From Oscillospiraceae bacterium (GTDB lineage: Bacteria; Bacillota; Clostridia; Oscillospirales; Ruminococcaceae), in assembly GCA_017468365.1 (NCBI GenBank), contig JAFUIS010000001.1, positions 27,720 to 91,719 of the forward strand: DNA of 64,000 nucleotides. Reading direction: 5' to 3'. The notes below the pieces were generated by a model that had not been told where the DNA came from, did not search any database, and saw nothing but the letters and a program-made list of their open reading frames with translations. The translations under genes were made by a program, and so were the position numbers. Shown here one piece after another: positions 50,124 to 59,471 of the stretch. The stretch's first letter is position 1; the number at the start of each line of letters is the position of its first letter.

Positions 50124-51719
50124 ATGAAAAAACTTCTTTGCCTCATGATCGCATGTGTAATGTGCCTCGGACTCCTTGCCGGATGTGATGGCACAACCAC
50201 CCCCAATAACCCCGATGCTCCCATCGGCGGAAACACCGAAGGCGGCAACCCCGAAATCGGAACCATGTTCGAAATCGCTCTTACCGCTCCTTTCACCGGA
50301 TTCGATCCCCTTCGTACCAACGACAGCGCTTCCACTTACGTAAACGCTCAGATCTACGAAACCCTTTACAGAATCAACCCGGTCACCGGCGAATACGATC
50401 CCCTTCTTGCTGCTGAACTTCCCGAGTTCTCCGAAGACGGCATGACCGTAACCGTAAAACTCCGTGAAGGAATCAAATTCCATGACGGCACCGACTTCAA
50501 CTCCGAAGCTGTAAAATACACCTTCGAACTCATCAAAGACCCCGAGTTCGGCTCTGCACGTGCTTCCATCGCAAACTCCATCGAAACCATGGAATGCCCC
50601 GATGAAAACACCATCGTTTTCCACCTCAACTATGAAGACGGTGTTATCCTTGCAAAATTTGCACACACCAACTCCGCAATCGTTTCTCCCGCTGCACAGC
50701 AGGCTCAGGACCTTATGGTAAACCCCTGCGGCACCGGCCCTTATAAATTCGTAAGCTCCATCTCCGGTTCCAACGTTGTTCTTACCGCTAACGAAGAATA
50801 CTGGGACGGCGCACCCGCAATCAAAGATGTCACCATGACCATTATCACCGAAGAATCCACCGCTATCGCACGTATGGAAACCGGTGAAGCAGACTTCATG
50901 CCCAACCTTTCCGTTGAACAGATTTCCCGTGTTGAAGGCATCAGCGGCGTAACTGTTGATACTTCCGACGCTGCCCAGATTTATTACATGGGTCTCCGCG
51001 GTACTTCTTATGTCAACGACGTCATGGCTGAACCCGAATTCAGAAAAGCTCTTGCAATGTGCATCGATAAAGAAGGCTACGTAACCTACATGATGGAAGG
51101 CTATGCTTCCACCGCATATTCCGTTCTCGGCCCGAAGATCTTCGGTTATTCCGCAGAATGCGAAGAAGCTAATATCGACTTCGATATGGAAGGCGCAAAA
51201 GCTATCCTTGACGCACATCCCGAATGGAAACAGGAAGAAATCCTCTTCCTCGTTCCTTCTACCCCTGTTTATCAGAAACTCGGTGAATATTTCCAGGCTA
51301 ACATGATCGAAGCCGGCTTCAACGTAAAATACGAAAGCATCGACTGGTCCGCATGGCTCACCGAATCCAAAGCAGAGAACCGTTTCGACGTCACCCTCGC
51401 AGCATGGTCCAACGTAACCCGCGACGGTACCGAACTTATGGAACCTAACTTCCATTCCACCAACGGCGCAGGCCGTATCAAGATCCCTGCAGACGATGCA
51501 GCGGTTATCGACCAGTACATCGTTGATTCCAAGACCACTTCCGACACCGCAATCCGTGTTGAAAATCTCCAGGGTTGCAACGAAATGCTTCAGCAGAACG
51601 CATACGTACAGCCTATCTATAACGGCACCAACATCTTCTGTTTCAACTCCAACTATACCGGCGTAACCCGTGATCCGGGCGGCACGTTCTATCTTGTAGA
51701 TATGGGATATGCAGAATAA
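50124..51719 (+). CDS. Peptide ABC transporter substrate-binding lipoprotein (family 5)
   Basis: 531 residues. A signal peptide with lipobox LAGC is followed by an acidic Asn/Pro linker and the SBP_bac_5 fold: YETLYRINPVTGEYDPLLAAELPE and VTVKLREGIKFHDGTDFNSEAVKYTFE. It captures short peptides at the cell surface. Codon use is strongly biased to C-ending codons, suggesting high expression. A hairpin-rich gap follows before the ATPase genes, which often keeps binding-protein mRNA in excess. Confidence 0.95.
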   Translation: MKKLLCLMIACVMCLGLLAGCDGTTTPNNPDAPIGGNTEGGNPEIGTMFEIALTAPFTGFDPLRTNDSASTYVNAQIYETLYRINPVTGEYDPLLAAELPEFSEDGMTVTVKLREGIKFHDGTDFNSEAVKYTFELIKDPEFGSARASIANSIETMECPDENTIVFHLNYEDGVILAKFAHTNSAIVSPAAQQAQDLMVNPCGTGPYKFVSSISGSNVVLTANEEYWDGAPAIKDVTMTIITEESTAIARMETGEADFMPNLSVEQISRVEGISGVTVDTSDAAQIYYMGLRGTSYVNDVMAEPEFRKALAMCIDKEGYVTYMMEGYASTAYSVLGPKIFGYSAECEEANIDFDMEGAKAILDAHPEWKQEEILFLVPSTPVYQKLGEYFQANMIEAGFNVKYESIDWSAWLTESKAENRFDVTLAAWSNVTRDGTELMEPNFHSTNGAGRIKIPADDAAVIDQYIVDSKTTSDTAIRVENLQGCNEMLQQNAYVQPIYNGTNIFCFNSNYTGVTRDPGGTFYLVDMGYAE

Positions 51720-51733
51720 TTAAAAAAACTTTC

Positions 51734-51775
51734 CGGCTTTTGCCGGTTTGGAACACACCAAAGGTGTGTTCCAAG
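51734..51775 (+). other. Intercistronic hairpins after the binding-protein gene
   Basis: CCGGC-TTTT-GCCGG at 51734-51747, then perfect arms TTGGAACACACC/GGTGTGTTCCAA at 51749-51775. A long-range pair CAAGCTG/CAGCTTG follows (51773-51816). No long T-tract is present, so they probably stabilise the upstream mRNA or cause partial termination. Confidence 0.7.
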
Positions 51776-51848
51776 CTGAGGTCTTCTCAAAAAAACGAGA
51801 AAATCCCAGCTTGAAACACACCCATGACTTTTTAGGAGGATGCTTCTT

Positions 51849-52826
51849 ATGGGAAAAGTTCTTGAAGTGAAGGACCTTGTAACAACCTTCCGAATCGATA
51901 AAAAAGAATATGAGGTACTGCGCGGAGTTTCGTTCGACCTTAACGAAAACGAAACCCTTTGCATGGTCGGTGAATCCGGCTGCGGAAAAAGTGTAACCAC
52001 CCTTTCCGTAATGGGTCTTCTTCCAAACAACGGAAGAATCGTTTCCGGAAGCATCAAGCTCAACGGACAGGAACTTACCACCATGTCACCGAAGGAACTT
52101 AACACCCTTCGCGGAAAACAAATGGGAATGATTTTCCAGGAGCCCATGACCGCTCTCAACCCGCTTCTTACCATCGGCCGCCAGATGACCGAAAGCCTCA
52201 TGCTCCATAAAGGCATGTCCAAAAAAGAAGCCACAGAGACCGCCATAAGCTATCTTGAAAAAGTAGGTATCGCAAACCCCGAAGAAAGACTTAAACAATA
52301 TCCGTTCCAGCTTTCCGGCGGTCTTCGCCAACGTATCATGATAGCAATGGTAATGTCCGTCCAGCCCAGCCTTCTTATTGCCGACGAACCCACCACCGCT
52401 CTTGACGTAACCATTCAGAAACAGGTCCTCGTCCTGCTCAATAAGCTCAAAAAAGACGTTTCCACCGGCGTTCTTTTCATCACCCACGACCTTTCCGTCG
52501 TTGCCGAAATCGCCGACAGAGTCATCGTTCTCTATTCCGGACGCAAAGTCGAAGAGGGAACCATCGAACAGATTTTTGCAAAACCCCAGCATCCTTATAC
52601 CGTCGGTCTTATGAATGCGGTACCGAACGTTGACCTTGACGAGTTCGATATCCAGCCCATTCCGGGAACTTTCCCGAATATCACCGAAGATATCGGCGGA
52701 TGCCGTTTCCATCCGAGATGCCCCTATGCCACCGAGCGCTGCAGAAAAGAAGTTCCCGCAGAACTTGAAACCGAGCCGGGACATTTCGTATATTGCCATA
52801 AAGTTGAGGAGGAACAGAGCAAATGA
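51849..52826 (+). CDS. Peptide ABC transporter ATPase (DppD/OppD family)
   Basis: 325 residues from the ATG at 51849, 9 bp after AGGAGG; the ATG at 51840 directly abuts that site. Walker A GESGCGKS, signature LSGGLRQR, Walker B LLIADEPTTALD, and the C-terminal oligopeptide domain with GCRFHPRCPYATERC. The Cys residues at that end bind an iron-sulfur cluster in some homologs. It forms the motor with the next gene's product. Confidence 0.96.
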   Translation: MGKVLEVKDLVTTFRIDKKEYEVLRGVSFDLNENETLCMVGESGCGKSVTTLSVMGLLPNNGRIVSGSIKLNGQELTTMSPKELNTLRGKQMGMIFQEPMTALNPLLTIGRQMTESLMLHKGMSKKEATETAISYLEKVGIANPEERLKQYPFQLSGGLRQRIMIAMVMSVQPSLLIADEPTTALDVTIQKQVLVLLNKLKKDVSTGVLFITHDLSVVAEIADRVIVLYSGRKVEEGTIEQIFAKPQHPYTVGLMNAVPNVDLDEFDIQPIPGTFPNITEDIGGCRFHPRCPYATERCRKEVPAELETEPGHFVYCHKVEEEQSK

Positions 52827-54400
52827 GCGAAGACAAAAAAACACTTCTTGAACTGAAAAAGCTCAAAAAATATTTTCCTGTTCGCCGCGGCGTTTATATT
52901 AAAGCAATCGAGGACGTTTCCTTCTCCATTACCGAAGGTGAAAAATTCGGCGTCGTAGGTGAATCCGGCTGCGGAAAATCCACCCTCGGCCGCGTTATTC
53001 TTCAGCTTTATCCCCAGACCAGCGGTGCCTGCATCTATTACGGACGCACCTTTGATGAAATGTGCCCCAAATATTTTGCAAAAGAAATCGCAAAACTTCC
53101 CCAGTACCAGAAAAAAGCTGACGAGTACTTCAAAAAATCCCTCGAAATCGACAAAAAAGCCGACGTTGTCCGCATCGAGATAGATGCTCTCTCCGCCCGC
53201 GGAAGCGATAAAGAGGTAAAAAAAGAAGCCCAGCTTGCCAAAAAACTCAGCACCCTTGAATTCCGTTCCAAGGAACTCAAAAAAGATGCTTCCCGCCAGC
53301 TTCGCGAAGGTTCAAGAACCGTAGGTTCCCTCATTCTCTGCAAAGACCTTCCCGCAGTTCAGGAACTCTTCTCCAAAGCACAGAAAGAAACCGTTATCTC
53401 TTCCGAAAAAATACATAAGTACCGCGACCTCGAACGTCATTATGAGGAATCCAGAGTTGCGGGAAATCCGGACGAAAACATCAAAAAAGAGATGGAAGAT
53501 ATAACCGTCCAGATAAAAGAACATGTTGCTGCAGCAAAAGCTTTCCGTCAGGAAGCATGGGATACTTATCACGGAAAAGATATCCTTCCCATAACCGAAC
53601 GCTGCCTTGACCCCGAATACCAGAAAAAACTCGACGGAAACTACGAAACCGGAATCAACCTCGGCAAGCTCACAAAACCCGAAATGCGTGAACTTCGCCG
53701 CGAAATGCAGATGATCTTCCAGGACCCCGCCGCTTCTCTTGACCCCCGTCAGTCCGTAGGTAAATCCATCGAAGAAGTTTATAAGATCAACACCGACTAT
53801 TCCGCCCAGCTCCGCAAAGAAAAGACTATGGATCTTCTCGAAAAAGTCGGCCTCAAACGCGAGCATTATTATTCCTATCCCCATGCTCTTTCCGGCGGTC
53901 AGAAACAGCGTGTCGGCATCGCAAGAGCTATAGCGCTCGATACCAAGTTCATCGTCCTTGACGAATCCGTTTCCGCCCTTGACGTTTCCGTCCAGGCCCA
54001 GATTCTCCAGCTTCTCAATGAACTTAGCGACGAAAAAGAACTCACCTATTTCTTTATCACCCATGACCTTGGCGTCGTAAAACATTTCTGCGACAGAATA
54101 CTCGTTATGTATCTCGGAAATCTCTGCGAAATCGCCGATTCCAAAGTTCTTTTCCACAACACCCTTCATCCTTATACCCAATCTTTGCTTGCTTCCGTTC
54201 CGAGACTTACTCTCAACCAGGAACATTCCACCGAATTCGTTCTTGAAGGCGATGTTCCCAGTGCAATGAATCCCCCGAAAGGCTGTCCCTTCCACACCAG
54301 ATGTTCCAAATGCATGGATATCTGCAAAAAAGAAAAACCGCCCATTATCGAAAAAGAACCGGGACATTTTGTTGCCTGCCATCTTTACAGCCAGGAATAA
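52823..54400 (+). CDS. Peptide ABC transporter ATPase (DppF/OppF family) with a 200-residue insertion
   Basis: 525 residues; usual family members have about 330. Walker A GESGCGKST lies at 46-54 and the Q-loop MQMIFQDP at about 296-302, separated by some 240 residues instead of about 45. The extra part (about 80-283) is highly charged and helical (KKEAQLAKKLSTLEFRSKEL, HYEESRVAGNPDENIKKEME) and looks like a coiled coil. The rest is normal: SGGQKQRVGIARAI, VLDESVSALD and CPFHTRCSKCMDIC. The ATG overlaps the upstream stop. The insert could contact a regulator or substrate; nothing indicates a frameshift. Confidence 0.93.
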   Translation: MSEDKKTLLELKKLKKYFPVRRGVYIKAIEDVSFSITEGEKFGVVGESGCGKSTLGRVILQLYPQTSGACIYYGRTFDEMCPKYFAKEIAKLPQYQKKADEYFKKSLEIDKKADVVRIEIDALSARGSDKEVKKEAQLAKKLSTLEFRSKELKKDASRQLREGSRTVGSLILCKDLPAVQELFSKAQKETVISSEKIHKYRDLERHYEESRVAGNPDENIKKEMEDITVQIKEHVAAAKAFRQEAWDTYHGKDILPITERCLDPEYQKKLDGNYETGINLGKLTKPEMRELRREMQMIFQDPAASLDPRQSVGKSIEEVYKINTDYSAQLRKEKTMDLLEKVGLKREHYYSYPHALSGGQKQRVGIARAIALDTKFIVLDESVSALDVSVQAQILQLLNELSDEKELTYFFITHDLGVVKHFCDRILVMYLGNLCEIADSKVLFHNTLHPYTQSLLASVPRLTLNQEHSTEFVLEGDVPSAMNPPKGCPFHTRCSKCMDICKKEKPPIIEKEPGHFVACHLYSQE

Positions 54401-54412
54401 GGAGAATAACAT

Positions 54413-56044
54413 ATGGAAACCCCTTTTAACCCTACCTACCAGAAATATCCTTCCCAGCGCTACCCCATATATGCCCGCGGAGGAATGGTGAATGCTTCAA
54501 GCCCCCAGGCTTCTGCCGCGGGTCTTGAGGTCCTTCGCAAAGGCGGAAACGCAATGGATGCCGCCGTTGCAACCGCTTCCGCACTCACCGTCGTAGAGCC
54601 CACCGCAAACGGAATCGGCTCCGATGCCTTTGCACTTGTCTGGTCCGCAAAAGACCAGAAACTCTATGGCCTCAACTCCAGCGGCCCTGCGCCGATGCTT
54701 GCTTCCATCGAAGCCGTTCTCGGCGATAAAAAGGATAACGACGGAAAAATGCCCACCTTCGGCTGGACCGCAGTTACCGTACCGGGCGCACCCAAAGCCT
54801 GGGCAGAACTCAATAAGCGCTTCGGAAGACTTTCCCTTTCCGAAGACCTCGCACCGGCGGTGCGCTATGCAAGAGAAGGCTATCCCTGCTCTCCCAACCT
54901 TGCACTCATGTGGCAGAGAGCCTATAACAGATATACCAAGGCTTTTGACGGAAAACCCGAGTTCGACGAATGGTTCAAAACCTTCACTCCCGACGGAAAA
55001 CCATATGAAGCCGGCGATATCATAAAACTTCCGAATCATGCAAAAACCCTCGAAGCCATCGGTGAAACCGGCGCAGACGCTTTCTATTCCGGCGATATCG
55101 CAAAACAGATAGATGCGGACAGCCGCGAATTCGGCGGTTACCTTCGCTATGAAGACCTTGCAAAATTCGAAGCAAAATGGGTCGAACCAATTAAGGTTAA
55201 CTACCGCGGCTACGAAGTCTGCGAAATTCCGCCCAACGGTCAGGGAATCGTCGCACTCATGGCTCTCAACATTCTCAAAGAGTTCGACTTTACCGAAAAA
55301 GATTGTCCCGAAACTTACCACCGTCAGCTCGAAGCCATAAAAATGGCTTTCGCCGACGCTTTCCATTATGTTACCGATCCAGACCATATGGAAATAGATT
55401 ATAACGCCCTTCTCGACCCCGTATACGGCGCAGAAAGAGCAAAAGAAATGGGAAATACCGCAAAGGTCTATACCCATTCCGTTCCGCCAAAAAGCGGCAC
55501 CGTCTATTTCTGCTGCGCCGATGGAGAAGGAAACATGGTCTCTTTCATCCAGTCCAACTATATGGGCTTCGGTTCCGGAATCGTCGCAAAAGGTACCGGC
55601 GTTTCTCTCCAGAACCGCGGATGCGACTTCTCTCTTGACCCCAAAGATGCCAACTGCCTCAAACCCGGAAAGCGTACTTACCACACCATAATCCCCGGCT
55701 TCATTCTCAAAGACGGAAAAGCGGTGGGTCCCTTCGGTGTAATGGGCGGCTATATGCAGCCCCAGGGACATCTTCAGGTCGCAATGAACTATATTGATTT
55801 TCACCTTGATCCTCAGCAGGCTTTGGATGCACCAAGATGGCAGTGGATGCGAGATAACACCGTCACCGTGGAAACACGCTTCAGCAGTGAGATCGCCCGA
55901 ATGCTTCAGCAAAAGGGACACGATATCCGCGTTGACCTCACCACTCCAAGCTTCGGTCGCGGACAGATGATAGTACGGCTTGAAAACGGAACTCTTGTCG
56001 GCGGAACCGAATCCAGAACAGACAGCAACATAGCTTGCTATTGA
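54413..56044 (+). CDS. ggt: Gamma-glutamyltransferase family hydrolase, cytoplasmic
   Basis: 543 residues with no signal peptide. The N terminus shows ARGGMVNASSPQASAAGLEVLRKGGNAMDAAVA, the standard opening of the family. The autocatalytic Thr is expected in PKSGTVYFCCAD, where most enzymes have N-x-T-T-H. Such enzymes cleave gamma-glutamyl bonds of glutathione or related peptides after self-cleavage into two subunits. It starts 12 bp after the peptide ATPase gene with AAGGAG, so it belongs to the transport operon. That suggests hydrolysis of imported gamma-glutamyl peptides. Confidence 0.92.
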   Translation: METPFNPTYQKYPSQRYPIYARGGMVNASSPQASAAGLEVLRKGGNAMDAAVATASALTVVEPTANGIGSDAFALVWSAKDQKLYGLNSSGPAPMLASIEAVLGDKKDNDGKMPTFGWTAVTVPGAPKAWAELNKRFGRLSLSEDLAPAVRYAREGYPCSPNLALMWQRAYNRYTKAFDGKPEFDEWFKTFTPDGKPYEAGDIIKLPNHAKTLEAIGETGADAFYSGDIAKQIDADSREFGGYLRYEDLAKFEAKWVEPIKVNYRGYEVCEIPPNGQGIVALMALNILKEFDFTEKDCPETYHRQLEAIKMAFADAFHYVTDPDHMEIDYNALLDPVYGAERAKEMGNTAKVYTHSVPPKSGTVYFCCADGEGNMVSFIQSNYMGFGSGIVAKGTGVSLQNRGCDFSLDPKDANCLKPGKRTYHTIIPGFILKDGKAVGPFGVMGGYMQPQGHLQVAMNYIDFHLDPQQALDAPRWQWMRDNTVTVETRFSSEIARMLQQKGHDIRVDLTTPSFGRGQMIVRLENGTLVGGTESRTDSNIACY

Positions 56045-56061
56045 TACTATTTTCTCCCTAA

Positions 56062-56103
56062 AAAACTCCCGTAAGACCGTGAAGCCTTTTCGGGAGTTTT
56101 TTG
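56062..56103 (+). terminator. Terminator of the peptide transporter operon
   Basis: AAAACTCCCG/CGGGAGTTTT with a 19-nt loop and six T. Confidence 0.82.
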
Positions 56104-56132
56104 TTGCCCAAAAACTTTTTTTGGAGTATAAT
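56104..56132 (+). promoter_or_regulatory. Promoter of the peptide deformylase gene
   Basis: TTGCCC at 56104-56109 and TATAAT at 56127-56132, spacer 17 bp. Confidence 0.7.
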
Positions 56133-56164
56133 TTTAAAAGAAGAACAAAAAAGGAGACCGAAAA

Positions 56165-56575
56165 ATGGTAAGAAACATCGTCCATGACCCCTTTTTTCTC
56201 GGACAAAAATCCGAAAAAGCCACAAAAGAAGATGTACCTGTCGCAAAAGATCTTCTCGAAACCCTTGCCGCAAACAGAGAAAACTGCGTCGGAATGGCCG
56301 CAAATATGATAGGCGTAAAAAAACGCATCATCGTCTTTGATAACGGCGGAACTTTAACCATTATGCTCAATCCCGAAATAACCGCAAAAACCGGCGAATA
56401 CGAAACCGAAGAAGGTTGCCTTTCCCTTTCCGGAATAAGAAAGACAAAGCGTTTCCAATTCATCACCGTTTCCTATCAGGATATAAATTTCAAACCCCAC
56501 ACCGAAAAATTCTTCGGCTGGACCGCTCAGATAATCCAGCACGAAGTTGATCACTGCAACGGCGTGCTCATCTGA
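56165..56575 (+). CDS. def: Peptide deformylase, short clostridial type
   Basis: 136 residues. All three motifs are present: CVGMAANMIG for G-x-G-x-A-A-x-Q (the Gln is Met here), EEGCLSL with metal Cys85, and QHEVDH with His126, Glu127 and His130. It removes the formyl group from new proteins. The Gln-to-Met change and the short length fit a divergent class of clostridial paralogs, so a main-housekeeping role is not certain. It stands alone rather than with fmt. Confidence 0.88.
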   Translation: MVRNIVHDPFFLGQKSEKATKEDVPVAKDLLETLAANRENCVGMAANMIGVKKRIIVFDNGGTLTIMLNPEITAKTGEYETEEGCLSLSGIRKTKRFQFITVSYQDINFKPHTEKFFGWTAQIIQHEVDHCNGVLI

Positions 56576-56588
56576 TAAAAGCAAAAAA

Positions 56589-56621
56589 GCCCGTGCTCAT
56601 TTTTGAGCACGGGCCGTTTTT
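56589..56621. terminator. Terminator, deformylase / DUF212 gene
   Basis: GCCCGTGCTCA/TGAGCACGGGC with loop TTTT and A/T tracts. Shares its GAGCACGG core with two other terminators here. Confidence 0.88.
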
Positions 56622-56626
56622 TTATT

Positions 56627-57091
56627 TTATGCAAAAACAATAAAATGCATTCCGCAGGCGCAAAGGATTCCAAGTATGATTCCGGTGGTCACCTGAAGAG
56701 GAGTATGACCCACGAATTCTTTAAGCATAACTTCCGGAAGTTCGTTTTTTGAAAAATTTTCATAAGAATCCACAAGAATGTTAAGAAGTTTTGCGTGTTT
56801 GCCCGCTTCGCGTCTTACTCCCATTGCGTCGTGACAAACAATAATAGCAAGGATCGAGCAAATGGCAAATTCAAAAGATCCCAGCCCATAAGTAAGCCCG
56901 CTGATGGTCGCAAGGGAAGAAACGGTTGCGGAATGTCCGCTGGGCATTCCGCCGTCGCCGAAAAGACGGGTGATATCCCAGGTCTTGTTGACTATGGCGT
57001 GTATAAAAACTTTAAGCACTTGTGCCACAGTCCAGGAAGCCATGGCGGTCAGGAAAAACTTGTTTGAAAGAAAATCAAGAATATAATCCAT
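56627..57091 (-). CDS. Divergent PAP2-family (DUF212/YuiD) membrane protein
   Basis: 154 residues with four helices. The phosphatase-like motifs are FGDGGMPSGHSATVSSLA and CHDAMGVRREAGKHAKLLN, which are typical of DUF212 proteins related to acid phosphatases and haloperoxidases. They are thought to act on lipid phosphates at the membrane; the exact role is not settled. AAAGGA lies before the ATG. Confidence 0.92.
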   Translation of the reverse strand: MDYILDFLSNKFFLTAMASWTVAQVLKVFIHAIVNKTWDITRLFGDGGMPSGHSATVSSLATISGLTYGLGSFEFAICSILAIIVCHDAMGVRREAGKHAKLLNILVDSYENFSKNELPEVMLKEFVGHTPLQVTTGIILGILCACGMHFIVFA

Positions 57092-57214
57092 TTAAAGTAT
57101 CCTTTGCGAAAGTTAATATACTTATTTTAACACATATCGCAACGAATTAATATAGATAAACCAAAATATTAAGAAAAAATGTTGGTGTTTTTCTACAAAT
57201 CGAATTCCGGCTTA

Positions 57215-57243
57215 TTGAGGGTGCGCCGAAATGATGTTATACT
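57215..57243 (+). promoter_or_regulatory. Promoter of the ECF S-component operon
   Basis: TTGAGG at 57215-57220 and TATACT at 57238-57243, spacer 17 bp. Confidence 0.65.
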
Positions 57244-57273
57244 CTATTTATAAAAAAAGAGGGGAGTGCTTCG

Positions 57274-57843
57274 ATGAAAAACGGCTTCATAAAAAAACTT
57301 GTTTTAAGCGCAATGTTCCTTGCCATCGGAATCGTCCTTCCGTTTTTTACCGGTCAAATTCCGCAGATAGGAAGAATGCTTCTTCCTATGCATATCCCGG
57401 TATTGCTTTGCGGGTTCATCTGCGGCGGAACTTACGGAGCGGCGGTGGGCTTTATTCTTCCGCTGATGCGCTCAATGCTTTTCTTCATGCCACCTATGTA
57501 TCCCGATGCCGCGGCAATGGCCTTTGAACTTGCCGCATACGGCTTTTTTGCCGGGTTCCTTTACGAAAACGCAAAATGGCACTGCATAAAATCCCTTTAT
57601 CGCTGTCTTTTTGCCGCAATGCTCGGCGGAAGAATAATTTGGGGCATTGCAATGATACTTTTTCTCGGAATAGGAAGCGAAGGCTTCACCGCGGCAATGT
57701 TCCTTTCAGGTGCGGTAATTAACGCCCTTCCGGGAATAATCCTTCAGCTGATACTCATACCCTCGGTGATGCTTGCTCTTGACAAAACTCACCTTGTACC
57801 CTTCGGAAAAAATGCTCTGCAAAAACAAAAGGAGGAAGGATAA
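57274..57843 (+). CDS. ECF transporter S component
   Basis: 189 residues with six predicted helices. LVLSAMFLAIGIVLPFF near the start and MLLPMHIPVLLCGFICGGTYGAAVGFILPLMRS are characteristic of S components that capture vitamins or related compounds for the energy-coupling factor complex. The EcfA/EcfT module is not in the window. The next gene starts within its stop codon, so the substrate is probably what the amidohydrolase acts on. Substrate not readable. Confidence 0.85.
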   Translation: MKNGFIKKLVLSAMFLAIGIVLPFFTGQIPQIGRMLLPMHIPVLLCGFICGGTYGAAVGFILPLMRSMLFFMPPMYPDAAAMAFELAAYGFFAGFLYENAKWHCIKSLYRCLFAAMLGGRIIWGIAMILFLGIGSEGFTAAMFLSGAVINALPGIILQLILIPSVMLALDKTHLVPFGKNALQKQKEEG

Positions 57844-59465
57844 TGGAATATATCATCAAAAACGCGGTCATCGCCACTATGGATAAAGAAAACCCCGTGG
57901 CGGAGGCGGCAATAGTCAAAGACGGAAAATTCATTTTCTGCGGAAAACTTTCCGAAGCGGAAAAACTCGTTTCCGGAAAAACAAAAGTCCTTGACTGCGG
58001 CGGAAAATTTGTCATGCCTTCCTTCAACGATTCCCACATGCACTATCTCCACTACGTAAAAACAAAGCTTTCCGTTGACCTCGCGGGAACTGTTTCGGTT
58101 GAAGATATTGTCGGAAGAATGAAAAATGCCTTTGAGCATTTTGATAAGGAAAGCGGACTTTGGCTTGTGGGCGAAAGATGGAACCAGGACTATTTTACCG
58201 AAGGCGAAAAGCGTTTTCCCACCGCAAAGGACCTTGACGAAATAACTGCCGAGCACCCGGTGCTCATAATGCGCACCTGTTACCACGTGGGCGTGCTCAA
58301 CACCAAAGGCATGCAGCTCATGGGCCTTGATAAAGAAAAAGCCGAGGAACTGGGCGCCTTCTGTGAAACCGACGAAAACGGAAACCCCACCGGCATCATC
58401 AAAGAAAACTATTTTGACGAAGTCAAATCAAAGCTTCCTTATCCGGACCTTGATATTCTTGTAAAAATGATGCTGGAATCCCAGGCGGACCTTTTTGAAC
58501 AGGGAATCACCGCTGTCCAGTCCGATGACGTAAAATATGCCCCGGAGGGAAGGGCATATGACCTTCTTGATGAGCTCAAAAAAGCTTCTCTTGACGGAAG
58601 GCTCAAAGTCCACTATGCCGAACAGGCTCTTTCACAGACGAAGGAAGAAGTGGACGATTGGTTTTGCCACGACCATTATAAAATGCGCGACGGAAGTTTC
58701 AAGGTAACCTGTCTTAAAATAATTTCCGACGGAAGTCTCGGCGCAAGAACCGCTCTTCAGACAGACCCCTATGCCGATGCCCCCGAAACAAAAGGCATCG
58801 CTATCTATACCCAGGATGAACTGGATTACTTCGTTCTCGAAGCGCAAAAACGCAATATCCCCGCCGCTATCCATGCAATAGGAACCGGTGCAATGGAAAT
58901 GTGCCTCAATGCCATTGAGAGCGCCAAAAAGGCCGTTCCTGAGTATTCTCCCCGTCACGCAATTGTTCATTGCCAGATAACCACAAAAGAGCAGGTGGAG
59001 CGTCTTGCGCGCCTTGGAATAATGGCTCTCACCCAGCCGGTCTTTATCGATTACGATATGCATATCGTAAAAGACAGAGTGGGCGAGGAACTGGCAAACA
59101 CCTCCTACGTCTGGAAAGATTATCTTGATAAAAGCGTCCACGAAGCTTTCGGCACCGATTGCCCCGTTGAAAACTTCAAACCCATGCGCGGAATCTACTG
59201 CGCCGTCACAAGAAAAGACTGCAACGGAGCGGGTCCCTATCTTCCTGACCAGGCTGTGCCGGTTTACGATGCGCTCTATGCCTATACCGCCGAAGGTTCC
59301 TACGTCAGCGAAGATGAAGAGATCCGCGGAAAAATAACTCCCGGAATGGAAGCGGATTTTATCGTCATGGACCGCAACCTTCTTGAAATCCCGGAAGAAG
59401 AGCTGCTCGAAGCAAAGGTAATGAAAACCTTCATCGGCGGCGAATGTGTTTTTGAAAGAGAGTGA
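57843..59465 (+). CDS. Amidohydrolase-3 family metal hydrolase (YtcJ-like)
   Basis: 540 residues. The barrel motifs are FVMPSFNDSHMHYLHY (first metal His pair), SDGSLGARTALQTDPY, AIHAIGTGAME, AIVHCQI and FGTDCPVE. The C-terminal composite domain ends GMEADFIVMDRNLLEI. Relatives cut N-formyl, N-acyl or cyclic amides. It overlaps the S-component stop (TAATG) and is followed 6 bp on by a P-loop kinase-like gene, so the trio reads as import, hydrolysis and phosphorylation of one compound. This pathway is inference. Confidence 0.92.
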   Translation: MEYIIKNAVIATMDKENPVAEAAIVKDGKFIFCGKLSEAEKLVSGKTKVLDCGGKFVMPSFNDSHMHYLHYVKTKLSVDLAGTVSVEDIVGRMKNAFEHFDKESGLWLVGERWNQDYFTEGEKRFPTAKDLDEITAEHPVLIMRTCYHVGVLNTKGMQLMGLDKEKAEELGAFCETDENGNPTGIIKENYFDEVKSKLPYPDLDILVKMMLESQADLFEQGITAVQSDDVKYAPEGRAYDLLDELKKASLDGRLKVHYAEQALSQTKEEVDDWFCHDHYKMRDGSFKVTCLKIISDGSLGARTALQTDPYADAPETKGIAIYTQDELDYFVLEAQKRNIPAAIHAIGTGAMEMCLNAIESAKKAVPEYSPRHAIVHCQITTKEQVERLARLGIMALTQPVFIDYDMHIVKDRVGEELANTSYVWKDYLDKSVHEAFGTDCPVENFKPMRGIYCAVTRKDCNGAGPYLPDQAVPVYDALYAYTAEGSYVSEDEEIRGKITPGMEADFIVMDRNLLEIPEEELLEAKVMKTFIGGECVFERE

Positions 59466-59471
59466 TGTCTT

